A stretch of DNA of 14,629 nucleotides from Verrucomicrobiota bacterium (GCA_003218785.1 QHOM01000080.1:1-14629); one strand, 5' to 3'. Numbered from the stretch's first letter, positions 1 through 7,962 are shown. Made by a program: numbers and translations. Notes: generated by a model not told the origin, from the letters alone.

Positions 1-429
<429 letters not shown>

Positions 430-600
430 AAACGGTTCGGAATTTCCTTGCGGAAACACCGAAAAGTTTGCGTCAGACACCGCTACGGTGCTGACAAAAT
501 CTGACCATTCGTAATCTGTCCCGGCCCGTAGGCCGACACAGGTTCGTCCGATCTTTAATCTTCTCCCGGTCGTGAAACCGGGAAAGTTTTGAATCAAAGA
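430..600 (-). ncRNA. pre-16S leader with several hairpins
   Basis: The stretch immediately upstream of the 16S gene has no coding signal but a series of perfect or near-perfect inverted repeats: 423-435 (CCGTT/AACGG) straddling the mature 5' end, 444-455 (TTCC/GGAA), 472-495 (GTCAG-A-CACCG, CTA loop, CGGTGCTGAC, one bulged A), 522-535 (CGGCC/GGCCG) and 565-582 (CCCGGT/ACCGGG). A structured transcribed leader is expected upstream of 16S for antitermination and RNase III-type processing. I did not find a convincing boxA. The upstream limit is arbitrary because no promoter could be fixed. Confidence 0.55.
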
Positions 601-676
601 AAATCAACGAATAACGCACAATTCAATTTTTGCTGACTTTGCTCTACCACATTCCGAATTCCGCTTTTTGCTGTAG

Positions 677-695
677 CGGCGGTCTATGGCCGCCG
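677..695. repeat. short palindromic hairpin repeat (CGGCGG/CCGCCG)
   Basis: CGGCGG at 677-682 and CCGCCG at 690-695 enclose a 7-nt loop (TCTATGG), directly preceded by TGTAG. A hairpin with the same GACCGCC/GGCGGTC arm type lies at 14562-14599, so this looks like a dispersed intergenic palindrome rather than a gene-specific site. There is no T-run, so it is not a standard intrinsic terminator. Confidence 0.5.
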
Positions 696-823
696 AAACC
701 TTCCAAACAAACGAAACCGAAACCAAACTGTCAAAGATCTACTGTTCCGCTCCGGTACGCGGCGAAGCCCGACCCTCGTCATTAATCTGACCAAGATCGG
801 ATCGACCCTGATCCCGGAAGAAC

Positions 824-841
824 GTCCCGCGCCTGCGGGAC
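824..841. repeat. hairpin with 7-bp perfect stem
   Basis: GTCCCGC (824-830), loop GCCT, GCGGGAC (835-841), followed at once by a second small inverted repeat CCGC-TTATC-GCGG. There is no T-tract on either side, so a terminator is not supported. It lies in the 0.7-kb gene-free region upstream of the rRNA gene; outside the hairpins listed here and the element at 940-1145 I see nothing recognisable in 600-1131. Confidence 0.4.
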
Positions 842-939
842 CCGCTTATCGCGGAACCCATATATTAATCGATTGGAGCAATGAGTCAACGAAAATTTGC
901 AAGATTCTCACGTCAATTTTTGGAGCGCATGCGCCTGCC

Positions 940-1145
940 AACCACGAATGGACACCAGTGAACACTGATTCGCAGATGATTTTTTCTGTGTATCCGGGGA
1001 GCACACGCGCCTTCGCGCGTTAACGCCCGTCCGGCTCGGACTTTCGGCGCCCTCGCCGAAACTAACTTTATCCGGGGCAATCTGCCTGATTTGCGGATTC
1101 AAACCGTTTCGAAGATTCGGGTCATTCGTGCCTATTCGTGATTAA
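940..1145. repeat. REPIN/MITE-like element with imperfect inverted ends
   Basis: The left end at 940-972 begins AACCACGAATGGACACC and runs to GATTCG. The right end at 1114-1145, read on the other strand, begins TTAATCACGAATAGGCACG and runs to GAATC. The two ends are imperfect inverted copies enclosing about 140 bp with small hairpins (CGCG-CCTTCG-CGCG near 1007-1021; GGCG-CCCT-CGCC near 1046-1058) and no ORF of note. A third degenerate copy of the same motif lies at 3325-3355 beside a RAYT transposase remnant. A non-autonomous palindromic element mobilised by a Y1 transposase is a reasonable inference, not proven. The right end supplies the stop codon of the neighbouring DDAH-like gene. Confidence 0.5.
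1024..1044. repeat. 21-bp exact repeat, copy 1
   Basis: The 21 bases here, beginning CGCCCGTCCGGCTCGG, recur exactly and in the same orientation at 11719-11739. This copy lies inside the REPIN-like element; the other follows the AraC remnant. Confidence 0.7.
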
Positions 1146-1813
1146 AAATTACGCTGCCGCAGGTCACGCCGGCTTCAGCCTTCTGCAGCTCACACAAGTC
1201 GATCACCCGGACGCGAAACCCTCGCTTCTCAAGCAGCGCGCGGGTCTTGGGAAAAGAAGCAGGAATGATCACAACATCGTTGATCAGCAGTGCGTTCGCT
1301 GCGGCTCGCTCCTCAACAGGAACGTCCAGCAATTGAAACCCGCGAAATCGCGCCGCATCGACCCAGGCTCGATTGATGAAGACGGTATCGTTGCCAACGT
1401 ATGAGCACGCGCTTTTGAGATGAAGGCACCTTCTCACCTCGACGGCCTGCACGTCGTAGTCGAACGACTGCAGAACGTCGCGCAACTGCGCGATGCCTTC
1501 CCAATTTGTGCGTTGCGATAACCCGGCAAATACGCGGCGACCGACGCGCAGCACGTCTCCGCCATCCAGAGTCGCAGGTTCGCACGGCGACCTCGTCTAG
1601 CACCACCACCGCATCCTCTACGAACACAGCATCCGGGAGTTCCGGCTCCGCAGGAAGGGACACGACCCGAACCCCCAGTTCGGCGAGGCAATCTTGATAC
1701 GCTTTGTGCTGCGCAATTGCTTTGGCGAATTCAATCGGCTGGCGCGCATGAAACGACAGCTGGCAATTGCTGATGCTTGCGCTTACCTCACGAGTGATGG
1801 CCGTCAGCGACAT
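1132..1813 (-). pseudogene. dimethylarginine dimethylaminohydrolase-like gene, internal deletion and frameshift
   Basis: Two reading frames on the minus strand together make one guanidine-modifying (amidinotransferase fold) enzyme of the DDAH type, which hydrolyses dimethylarginine to citrulline and dimethylamine. The first frame starts at 1813 (MSLTAITREVSASISNCQL) and carries LPDAVFVEDAVVVLDEVAV. The second begins inside the gene with LDGGDVLRVGRR and contains CLHLKSA (catalytic His) and GVTCGS (catalytic Cys) near the C terminus. Between DEVAV and LDGGD, family members known to me have about 34 residues; here only 13 nt remain at 1570-1582, so roughly 89 nt are missing and the frame is lost. 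The last residues (NHE-stop) and the TAG come from the repeat at 1114-1145. Start choice follows homology; the ribosome binding site is weak. Catalytic residues are conserved, so the damage may be recent or an assembly error. Confidence 0.85.
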
Positions 1814-2067
1814 GCTCGAAGAACGAAGTTACAAGCTGAGACGCATCAAAAGCGAATAAAATTAAGATTCAAGAGCTGACTCCGCTTATTTTCTGGCTCA
1901 ACGAGCGAAGTGGCGTTTCTAGTTGAAGCGCCGGAATCGTATCAGAGTCCTGCCGGCTCTGCATTGTTGTTTCGGCTCCGCAGTTAGGGGCCGCAACCGG
2001 GCGTCAGATTGCCGTGGTTGTAATCAGTTAGCAAGCCTTATGGCGACGAATAACGTTCCATTCGGAA

Positions 2068-3309
2068 TCAAGGGATTTTCAGAATAAACACATCCTTACG
2101 ACCGCCCTCAACTCCCCAGTTACTTGTAAATGCGACCAAATGGCCGTCGCGACTAATGTCCGCACGCGGACTCGCATAATAATCGCCTCCGTAAATTGAA
2201 AAGTGATGCGCCATTCGGCGCACCGACCCACTCCCGTCCGTAGCTACCTCGTAAATTTCATCATGAAATGGGCCATCCGGCGTCCCATCTGTACCTGAAT
2301 AACTGCTGAGCAAGACCCACTTTTCATTATTCGCTAACATGGAGACATGGTAATCCTGGGTCCAGTCATCTCGATAATTAATGAGTGGATAAAACGAATG
2401 TGGATTAGCCAGAGTCCGATAGGTAACTTGGTTGTTCCAATTGTCAGCGCCGACGACAATCTTGTTTCCATTATCGGAATGCCCAGGCGCATAGTCAGGG
2501 CCGTTGTCTGTTAGATTTTCAACTGTTAAAGTTTTCAAATCCACTACTTGAACCTCAATAGCTCCAGCTCCCTGTTGACCCGTTTTTACAGCCAGATATC
2601 TTCCTGATTTATCAACCTGAACTTCGTCCAGTTGAGTCGTATTCACATTATAAATCACTTGATTGGTATCCCGTTTCCAAACCAAATAACCTACGATGTT
2701 GTATCTCCTATCGCGGCGAGTAAAAGCGAAAACATTATCGTTCTTAATGCTTTTACTCATCTGCCACAGGTAATCACCAGGATTATACTGGGAAGTAAAG
2801 TCAGCGATTAGGGTGTAAGTCTGTGTAGCTGCATTGTAAGCCCATAAATGCATTCCAATATTGTCGTGAGCATAAATGACATCGGGATCAGACCCACTCC
2901 AGATGGCATCCTCCCAACCAACGCTTCCCCCTATCGGAGTAGGAGTATCCCAGATAGCTTTGTCGATGATTGTGAAATTGACGGGATCGAATCGATAGAG
3001 CAGTGGAGCGATGCCACTATGAACCAAAAGCCGCGTGTTGTTGACATTGAACGTTGGCCAATACGAATAGGCATTCACACAGTCAGGGCCATCATTGGCA
3101 TCCGTCAGCCGCATAATTGTGGTCTCAAAGGTAGGATCAATAATCGTTCCTCCAGCCGCAGGCAGAGGAGGAGCTGGAGGCACAGGATACGTACCGTAAT
3201 CTCGCTTGATCTCCGCAAAAACATTTATTGATAAAACGATTTGAAAAATAGACACTGATCCAATCAATCGAAATAAAGAGAAGCGATGTTTCTTCATAGT
3301 TTTTGACAC
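2068..3309 (-). CDS. secreted TolB/PD40-like beta-propeller protein
   Basis: A 413-residue ORF from GTG at 3309, or 409 residues from ATG at 3297 (MKKHRFSLF); the second start gives a cleaner signal peptide (basic MKKHR, hydrophobic LIGSVSIFQIVL, possible cleavage after NVFA). A proline-rich linker (PVPPAPPLP) follows. The rest holds repeated beta-propeller-like strands: SYWPTFNVNNTRLL, GRYLAVKT, GHSDNGNKIVVGADNW, ASPRADISRDGHLVAFTSNWG. This resembles TolB/PD40-type and oligogalacturonate-lyase-like propellers, but I see no motif that fixes a substrate, so only a secreted, probably binding or scaffolding, beta-propeller is claimed. The DNA is visibly AT-richer than its neighbours. It sits about 40 bp downstream of the RAYT remnant on the same strand, suggesting arrival by transfer. 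It ends in TGA. Confidence 0.75.
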   Translation of the reverse strand: MSKTMKKHRFSLFRLIGSVSIFQIVLSINVFAEIKRDYGTYPVPPAPPLPAAGGTIIDPTFETTIMRLTDANDGPDCVNAYSYWPTFNVNNTRLLVHSGIAPLLYRFDPVNFTIIDKAIWDTPTPIGGSVGWEDAIWSGSDPDVIYAHDNIGMHLWAYNAATQTYTLIADFTSQYNPGDYLWQMSKSIKNDNVFAFTRRDRRYNIVGYLVWKRDTNQVIYNVNTTQLDEVQVDKSGRYLAVKTGQQGAGAIEVQVVDLKTLTVENLTDNGPDYAPGHSDNGNKIVVGADNWNNQVTYRTLANPHSFYPLINYRDDWTQDYHVSMLANNEKWVLLSSYSGTDGTPDGPFHDEIYEVATDGSGSVRRMAHHFSIYGGDYYASPRADISRDGHLVAFTSNWGVEGGRKDVFILKIP

Positions 3310-3324
3310 GATATTTTGCCTGCA

Positions 3325-3355
3325 TTCGTGTTGTTTGTGTCTTCTGTGGTTAAAC
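3325..3355. repeat. degenerate 'attcgtg...tggttaa' repeat unit
   Basis: The plus strand reads CATTCGTG, then TTGTTTGTGTCTTC, then TGTGGTTAAA. This resembles the right end of the element at 940-1145 (CATTCGTG...TTCGTGATTAA). It lies between the truncated RAYT and the start of the beta-propeller gene and provides the RAYT stop codon. Confidence 0.4.
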
Positions 3356-3595
3356 CATCAGCCAGTACATCGAACGACTCAGATTGGGTCGATGAGTCTG
3401 GGCGAGTAGGTGGAAATGATTCGACATCAACACACAGCCCAGCGTCGGAACCTCGTAGCGAGCACAAGAGCGCTCCAGCAGTTTCACTAACCGACCTCGA
3501 TCCTGCTGGTCCAGGAAAACCGCTCGCTTCTCATTGCCTCGGGCGCGCAGATGATAAACCGCATCCTTAAGTTCAACCCGCAAGGGTCGCGCCAT
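3350..3595 (-). pseudogene. REP-associated tyrosine (Y1/RAYT) transposase, truncated
   Basis: The 81-residue product starts MARPLRVELKDAVYHLRARG and contains MSNHFHLL, the His-x-His (HUH) metal-binding motif of IS200/Y1 transposases in the version used by the RAYT group. A good ribosome binding site (AGGGGA) precedes the ATG at 3595. Intact RAYTs are usually about 180-300 residues; here the frame ends at WLMV-TAA, before the helix with the catalytic tyrosine, so the protein cannot cut DNA by the known mechanism. The TAA lies at the edge of a degenerate AACCACaGAAgACAC-type repeat (3325-3355) related to the ends of the element at 940-1145. An 11-bp-arm palindrome sits just upstream at 3621-3650. 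Confidence 0.85.
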
Positions 3596-3620
3596 TTCCC
3601 CTTTTCAGGCGGCCTGGCGT

Positions 3621-3650
3621 AAATGTCAAATACATAAACATTTGACATTT
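3621..3650. repeat. perfect palindrome upstream of the RAYT gene
   Basis: AAATGTCAAAT (3621-3631) and ATTTGACATTT (3640-3650) are perfect inverted copies around an 8-nt spacer (ACATAAAC). The palindrome is 26 bp upstream of the transposase start. It could be the transposase's hairpin substrate (RAYTs bind REP-type hairpins) or an operator. It is AT-rich, unlike the GC-rich classical REP. Confidence 0.6.
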
Positions 3651-3677
3651 TCTGCCGCGAACTCGCCAAGGCTGAAT

Positions 3678-4217
3678 CTATTTGAGCGTAGCGTGAAACG
3701 CGGCGTCGAGTCTTGTTTCTTTCTCGTCCGCGCTTGTCTTGGCGGTCCCGGTGAGATCTTTGCTTGAAGGATTGTCGATCTTGAGTTCGAAGATTCCTGA
3801 GACACTCGACTGCCGGCCGTTCAGGTGCACGTCAGACCGAAAAACTTTTCCTTCTTTGTCGAGAAAGAAAACCACTCCGCTCCATTTCGAGTGGTCCAGC
3901 ATCATGTCGAACTCGCTCTCCCATTTTTCGACCGGAAGTTTCTGGCCGCTGATCAAGAGAACAATGGGCTTGCGCTCATCTTTTTGATCGACAAAGGCGA
4001 CCGCGAACTTCAGCTCGGCGGTCGCCGCATCGTAGGTGAGCGATCCTTTGGCGGAGCCGGCGGGCAGATCAGTGGCGGCTCGGTCGCAGTTGGTGGCGGA
4101 AAACACGGCTAAGATCGAGATCACGCGAACGACCGACAACGAACTCGCCTTCGCACGGCTACTCCGAAAGTCTTCGCGAGCAGGCGGGCGCGGCAGGCTG
4201 TTCGTGGGTTTCTTCAT
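3678..4217 (-). CDS. hypothetical exported or membrane-anchored protein
   Basis: A 179-residue protein of no family I can name. The N terminus is long, basic and proline-rich (MKKPTNSLPRPPAREDFRSS) followed by a hydrophobic stretch (LSVVRVISILAVF) ending SATNC, so it is either a lipoprotein with a poor lipobox (Asn before Cys) or is anchored or cleaved by the general signal peptidase. The remainder (GSLTYDAATAELKFAVAFVD, LDKEGKVFRSDVHLNG, DLTGTAKT) looks like a small beta-rich extracytoplasmic domain. There is no clear ribosome binding site before the ATG at 4217; a good purine-rich site (GGAGAG) lies about 65 nt further upstream, so the true start is uncertain. It follows the PLP-enzyme gene by 66 bp on the same strand and may be cotranscribed. 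Confidence 0.6.
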   Translation of the reverse strand: MKKPTNSLPRPPAREDFRSSRAKASSLSVVRVISILAVFSATNCDRAATDLPAGSAKGSLTYDAATAELKFAVAFVDQKDERKPIVLLISGQKLPVEKWESEFDMMLDHSKWSGVVFFLDKEGKVFRSDVHLNGRQSSVSGIFELKIDNPSSKDLTGTAKTSADEKETRLDAAFHATLK

Positions 4218-4283
4218 TGGCCGCGAGCGTATCGGCCCTGAACCTGACGTACAAGAACCAGAATTGTGTTGCTTTGCTCTCTC

Positions 4284-5537
4284 CTAACGAGCCGTCGATA
4301 ATCCGCGCACTCCAGCCAGTAACCGATCTACTTCTTCCGATGTGGTGTAGCAGGCACAGCCGGCGCGGACCAGTCCGTGCGGAGTTTGGCCCAGTCGTTC
4401 GACCACTGTCATCGCGTAGAAGTCGCCGTGTGAAAGGAAAACTCCCCGCCCCACCAATTTCTCGGCTACCTCAATCGACGGCACGCCGTTCACAGTGAAC
4501 GCAATCGTCGGTGTGCGCGCTGTGCCGGGCGGCGGTCCGTAGAGACGGACGCTTTCTATTTCGTGCAATCCATTCCAAAGTCGCGTGATTAATGCGTCGC
4601 CGCGCTCGTGTAGTTGCGCGAGCGCAGCGTGCAAGCGTTCCCGCCGCGCCGGGCCCGGAGCAAGCGACGCGAGAAAATCCACGGCAGCGGCCGCGCCTGC
4701 GATTCCTTCATGATTCTGGGTGCCAGTCTCGGCCCGTTCCGGTGCTGAATCGGGCGCGGGGATTAGTTTTGGAAAATCGATCGAGCTCAGCAGATCGTGT
4801 CGGCCGTAAAGAATTCCGATGTGCGGGCCATAGACCTTGTAAGCAGAACAGGCAAGGAAGTCGCAATTCCAATCGCGCACATCGATCAACCCATGCGGAG
4901 CGTAATGAACTGCGTCGACAAAGATTTGCGCGCCTAAGGAGTGAGCCATTTCGCCGGCGCGCCGAACATCGTTGATCGTGCCGAGAGCGTTCGATGCTGC
5001 GGCGATGGCGACCAACTTCGTGTGTCTGGTTAACTGCCGAGAAAAATCGTTCCAATCCAGTTCACCGGTTTCAGGAATCATTTTCACCATGCGCACGTTC
5101 ACGCCGGTTTCTCTTTCTAGCGTCCGCCAAGGCGCGATATTGGCATGATGATCAAGCTCCGTGACCAAAATCTCGTCGTCGCGTTTGTAGCCGCGACTGA
5201 GAGCGCGCGCGAGGTGGAAGGTTAATGTGGTCATATTGGCGCCAAACACGATTTCGGTCGGGCTTGCGTTCAGAAAATCGGCCAGCGCACTCCGGGCGGA
5301 ATCGATGATCGCGTCGGTCTCCTCGCTTGTGGGGTAAGCCCAATGCGTATTGGCGTTGCGGTGATAAAGATAATTGTTCATTGCCTCTACCACGGTGCGC
5401 GGCACCTGAGTGCCGCCGGGCCCGTCGAAGTAGGCGACCGGGTAACCGTTATGAGTGCGTTCGAGTGCAGGAAAACATTTCCTGATTTCTGCAGTCGACG
5501 TGGCGGCGGCGGGCGACAGCATGGAGGTGTCGTTCAT
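4284..5537 (-). CDS. cysteine desulfurase-like protein (class V aminotransferase fold, PLP)
   Basis: A class V aminotransferase-fold enzyme close to cysteine desulfurases. I take the ATG at 5537 (MNDTSMLSPAA; 417 residues), the length usual for this subfamily; the frame stays open upstream to 5651 but that extension is not family-like, and ATG 5549 is also possible. Visible landmarks, in the 417-residue numbering: AYFDGPGGTQVP near residue 38, DHHAN (His130, ring stacking), FVDAVHY (Asp208 and His211, cofactor contacts) and CSAYKVYGPH with the Schiff-base Lys234. The C-terminal VRAGCACYTT segment lies where desulfurases carry the active-site Cys, but differs from canonical SufS or IscS, so the actual substrate (cysteine, selenocysteine or another amino acid) is open. 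There are no suf or isc genes nearby, arguing against a dedicated Fe-S operon role. Confidence 0.88.
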   Translation of the reverse strand: MNDTSMLSPAAATSTAEIRKCFPALERTHNGYPVAYFDGPGGTQVPRTVVEAMNNYLYHRNANTHWAYPTSEETDAIIDSARSALADFLNASPTEIVFGANMTTLTFHLARALSRGYKRDDEILVTELDHHANIAPWRTLERETGVNVRMVKMIPETGELDWNDFSRQLTRHTKLVAIAAASNALGTINDVRRAGEMAHSLGAQIFVDAVHYAPHGLIDVRDWNCDFLACSAYKVYGPHIGILYGRHDLLSSIDFPKLIPAPDSAPERAETGTQNHEGIAGAAAAVDFLASLAPGPARRERLHAALAQLHERGDALITRLWNGLHEIESVRLYGPPPGTARTPTIAFTVNGVPSIEVAEKLVGRGVFLSHGDFYAMTVVERLGQTPHGLVRAGCACYTTSEEVDRLLAGVRGLSTAR

Positions 5538-5822
5538 GGCGAGTGACATTGAAGTTCGATATGCCTTGGTCTGCAATTGCGCTTTCTGTCCGAAGGCGAC
5601 GTCGTTATCAAGGTCGGTTGCGGCACTGGCACCACCGCTGGCTATTGACACTTCCTTTGTCTTCAGCCCGGTCGACTGTGGTCGTAAGGAACCTAGGAAG
5701 GAAGAAGTAAGAGTTAAAAATTAGGAAGTAGGGGAAACGCCGAATCTCGACGTCAGAATCAACATTGCCTTCACGAGGCGAGAGAGCTAAAGCTCGTGCC
5801 AGAACTTTCCGAGGAGATCCCG

Positions 5823-6353
5823 GTGAAAACCATTTCGAGAACGACGCTGGAATATTGGGCGTTGATTGCGGAGATCGCCGGCGCAATCGCAATCGTTGTG
5901 TCCGTCATTTACCTGGGGGTGCAGATTCGGGCGAATACGAAGGTCCTCCGCAGTCAAGCTCACTACAATGCGTTGTCGCTCGCCCAACGGCCTTTCGAGA
6001 TGGCGATCGCGGACCAGGGCTTGGCCGATTTAATCGAAACGTCTTATGCGTCCCCCGAGAAGTTGAGCCAGCAACAGTGGTTTCGATGCGCCAACTATTT
6101 GTTCATGCAATTCAATTCCTGGGAATATTTGTACTATCAAAACATCGATGGCTCTATTCCCAAGCAACTCTGGGTCGGCGCCGACGCCTACTTCAAAGAA
6201 CTGGTCGAGACGAAACCGGGACTCAAACGTTTCTGGTCCGAGTACCAACATGCCTTCGATGACCCGTTTCGTTCCTATGTGACCAACGAATTCGCGAAAA
6301 AGACTTCGCTGGAGACGCCACTCGGCGGAACATCAGGCCCGAATGAGAACTGA
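5823..6353 (+). CDS. hypothetical protein with one N-terminal transmembrane helix
   Basis: I choose GTG at 5823 because GAGGAG lies 6-7 nt upstream; the frame is open back to another GTG at 5796, which lacks a site. The 176-residue product starts VKTISRTTLEYWALIAEI and has one transmembrane helix (about residues 10-32, EIAGAIAIVVSVIYLGVQI), followed by a soluble helical domain of about 140 residues (RANTKVLRSQAHYNALS...). Proteins of the form 'LEYWALIAEIAGAIAVV...YLGVQIRxNT' are common in environmental bacteria and have no known function. The gene is divergent from the PLP-enzyme gene; the 285-bp gap between them holds purine-rich low-complexity DNA (5690-5740) and no clear promoter. No stop or frameshift is visible, so it appears intact. 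Confidence 0.75.
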   Translation: MKTISRTTLEYWALIAEIAGAIAIVVSVIYLGVQIRANTKVLRSQAHYNALSLAQRPFEMAIADQGLADLIETSYASPEKLSQQQWFRCANYLFMQFNSWEYLYYQNIDGSIPKQLWVGADAYFKELVETKPGLKRFWSEYQHAFDDPFRSYVTNEFAKKTSLETPLGGTSGPNEN

Positions 6354-6373
6354 TTGACAGAGGACAACCGCCT

Positions 6374-6389
6374 TCGCCAAGGCTGGCGA
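6374..6389. repeat. short hairpin upstream of the SDR gene
   Basis: TCGCCA (6374-6379), loop AGGC, TGGCGA (6384-6389), a perfect 6-bp stem in the 93-bp gap between the TM protein and the SDR gene. No T-run follows, so it is probably an intergenic palindrome; a weak terminator for the upstream gene cannot be excluded. Confidence 0.35.
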
Positions 6390-6446
6390 GCCGCGGAGGA
6401 CAGTCGTCAGAATTTAACCATATTTCGGAAACAAGGAGAGTACATC

Positions 6447-7204
6447 ATGAAAGAATTTGATGGAAAGGTTGCACTGGTAACTGGCGGAGGATCAGGAATT
6501 GGCCGCGCGACGGCGATCGCGTTTGCTCGCGAAGGCGCGAAGGTCGTCATCGGTAATCGCAATGTTCAGCGCGGCGAGGAAATGGTCTCGATGATTCGTG
6601 ACGCCAGCGGACAGCCAGCTTTAAACGGACCGACGTTTTGGTTGCGCCTGATATCGAGGCGTTGGTGGACTACGCGGTGAAGACGTATGGCCGGCTCGAT
6701 GTAGCCTTCAACAACGCCGGCATTGAAGGCGACGTGGGGCCGCTGATTGAGCAAACGGAAGCGAACTACGACGCGGTGATGAACATCAATGTCAAAGGCG
6801 TCTGACTCTCCATGAAGTACGAGATCCCCCGGATGCTGAAGCAAGGCGGCGGCGCGATTGTGAACTGCTCATCGGTCGCGGGATTGATCGGGTTCCCAGG
6901 GGTGGCGATCTACATTGCTTCGAAACACGCCGTCATTGGACTGACGAAAACCGCTGCCCTGGAGTATTCCACGCAAGGGATTCACATCAACGCGGTCAAT
7001 CCCGCGGTGATCGACACGGAGATGGTCGATCGCTTTGCTGATGGCTTGAATATGAAAAAGGACGATTTTTCTACCTTACATCCCATCGGGCGTATTGGTC
7101 GGGTCGACGAGGTGGCCAACGCCGTTCTGTGGCTGTGTTCCGGCAAGGCGTCTTTTGTGACGGGGCACAGTCTGATTGTCGACGGCGGATTCACTGCCCG
7201 GTGA
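6447..7204 (+). pseudogene. short-chain dehydrogenase/reductase, frameshift plus nonsense codon
   Basis: A classical SDR (NAD(P)-dependent alcohol/ketone oxidoreductase) starting at ATG 6447 behind a good AAGGAG site. Seen: KVALVTGGGSGIGRA (Rossmann cofactor loop), LDVAFNNAGIEG, IVNCSSVAG (catalytic Ser), AIYIASKHAV (YxxxK catalytic pair) and the C-terminal FVTGHSLIVDGGF. Two lesions break it. A single base appears lost at about 6614-6615: restoring one G gives GQASFKRTDVLVAPDIEALV in the downstream frame. At 6803-6805 the expected Trp codon in VKGVWLSMKYEIP is TGA. Apart from these, the total length (about 253 codons) is normal for the family and the catalytic motifs are intact. It is the first of several redox enzymes in this half of the window. 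Confidence 0.9.
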
Positions 7205-7363
7205 TGCAGCAACGATTTGAAAGTTTTCAGGTGAGATTCGCCTAGATAAATCGTGGACTGGCGTGGATCCTGTGGCCGTAGTTAACGCAGCTGTGCGGCG
7301 TGTTTGCGTCGATTTGGACGCGCATTTGTCCGGCTCGCTGCGATCAAATGAAGAGATTCCGAA

Positions 7364-7588
7364 ATGGACATCAAACGAAGTGGCTCACAGCCTTCCGGCA
7401 AAGGACCGGCAGACTATTTCACGGGCACAGTTCGCATTGGCCCGCTGTTCGAGGCACCCGAACCGGCGCGTGTTGACTCGTGGTCGCCCGATCACTCGCC
7501 GCTTCCCAAGCGGCTTCACGGTCTATCCGTCGGCCTTCCCGGCACGACGTATTCGTGGCGCAACGACCCCCGTGGTTTCTCCAGTTAA
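7364..7588 (+). pseudogene. cupin (hydroxynitrile lyase-like), copy 1, truncated
   Basis: The first 37 residues (MDIKRSGSQPSGKGPADYF and on to PLFEAPEPARV) parallel the N terminus of the cupin at 7654-7962, with clear nucleotide similarity. After ARV the similarity stops abruptly and the frame continues as unrelated sequence to 7588. The whole metal-binding cupin barrel is therefore missing. It lies about 160 bp after the SDR. With copy 2 it forms a tandem duplicate pair in which both members are damaged in different ways. If expressed, the 74-residue product would have no predicted activity. Confidence 0.7.
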
Positions 7589-7653
7589 ATCTAACCTGTG
7601 GCGTGAACCGGTGCCACGGCGGACAGTGCATCAAAGCAAAGAAAGGAATCATA

Positions 7654-7962
7654 ATGGAAATCAAAAGAAGTGGATCACAGCCTTCGAACAAGGGGCCAGC
7701 TGATTGGTTTACGGGTACCGTCCAAATTGATCCTTTGTTCCAAGCACCCGATCCGGCACGCGTGGCCTGCGCAAGCGTCACGTTTGAGCCGGGCGCCCGC
7801 ACCGCCTGGCATACACATCCACTCGGTCAGACGTTGATCCTAACGTCCGGCCTTGGGTGGCCGACCACTGCGATGACTCATATCGCCATTCAGGAGGCGC
7901 TCAACGGCAAACCGGTCGACTGGATGGAGAAGGTCAGCGAGGAACAGTACAAAAGAAGTTGA
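7654..7962 (+). pseudogene. cupin (hydroxynitrile lyase-like), copy 2, in-frame internal deletion
   Basis: A 102-residue ORF from ATG 7654 with a good AAGGAA site. It closely resembles the small manganese cupins characterised in acidobacteria as (R)-selective hydroxynitrile lyases (about 131 residues) and many uncharacterised homologues. WHTHPLGQ supplies His53, His55 and Gln59, the same numbering as the known metal ligands. The segment GLGW at 7851-7860 then joins directly to PTTAMTHIAIQE; in homologues about 29 residues lie between, including the GD(V)VWF strand and the KHWHG motif with the fourth metal ligand. About 87 nt are thus missing with the frame kept. The ORF is open and could be translated, but the cupin barrel would be incomplete and activity is unlikely. 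Its stop lies in a GTTGAG-rich tract. Confidence 0.8.

Noticed and set aside
706..734. rRNA promoter with TTGACA (minus strand, 729-734)
   Set aside because: A perfect -35 hexamer, but no acceptable -10 at 16-18 nt spacing.
824..841. Intrinsic terminator
   Set aside because: Good stem but no T-run on either strand.
4592..4975. Plus-strand 127-codon ORF, and similar long ORFs opposite the propeller gene (8623-9201, 9535-9954)
   Set aside because: Shadows of real minus-strand genes; arginine-rich composition and no family motif.
5538..5651. 38-codon N-terminal extension of the PLP enzyme
   Set aside because: Not family-like; the ATG at 5537 gives the usual length.
6803..6805. TGA read as Trp (alternative genetic code) in the SDR gene
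   Set aside because: The same gene also has a frameshift, and TGA terminates the beta-propeller, cupin and aldo/keto reductase frames here.
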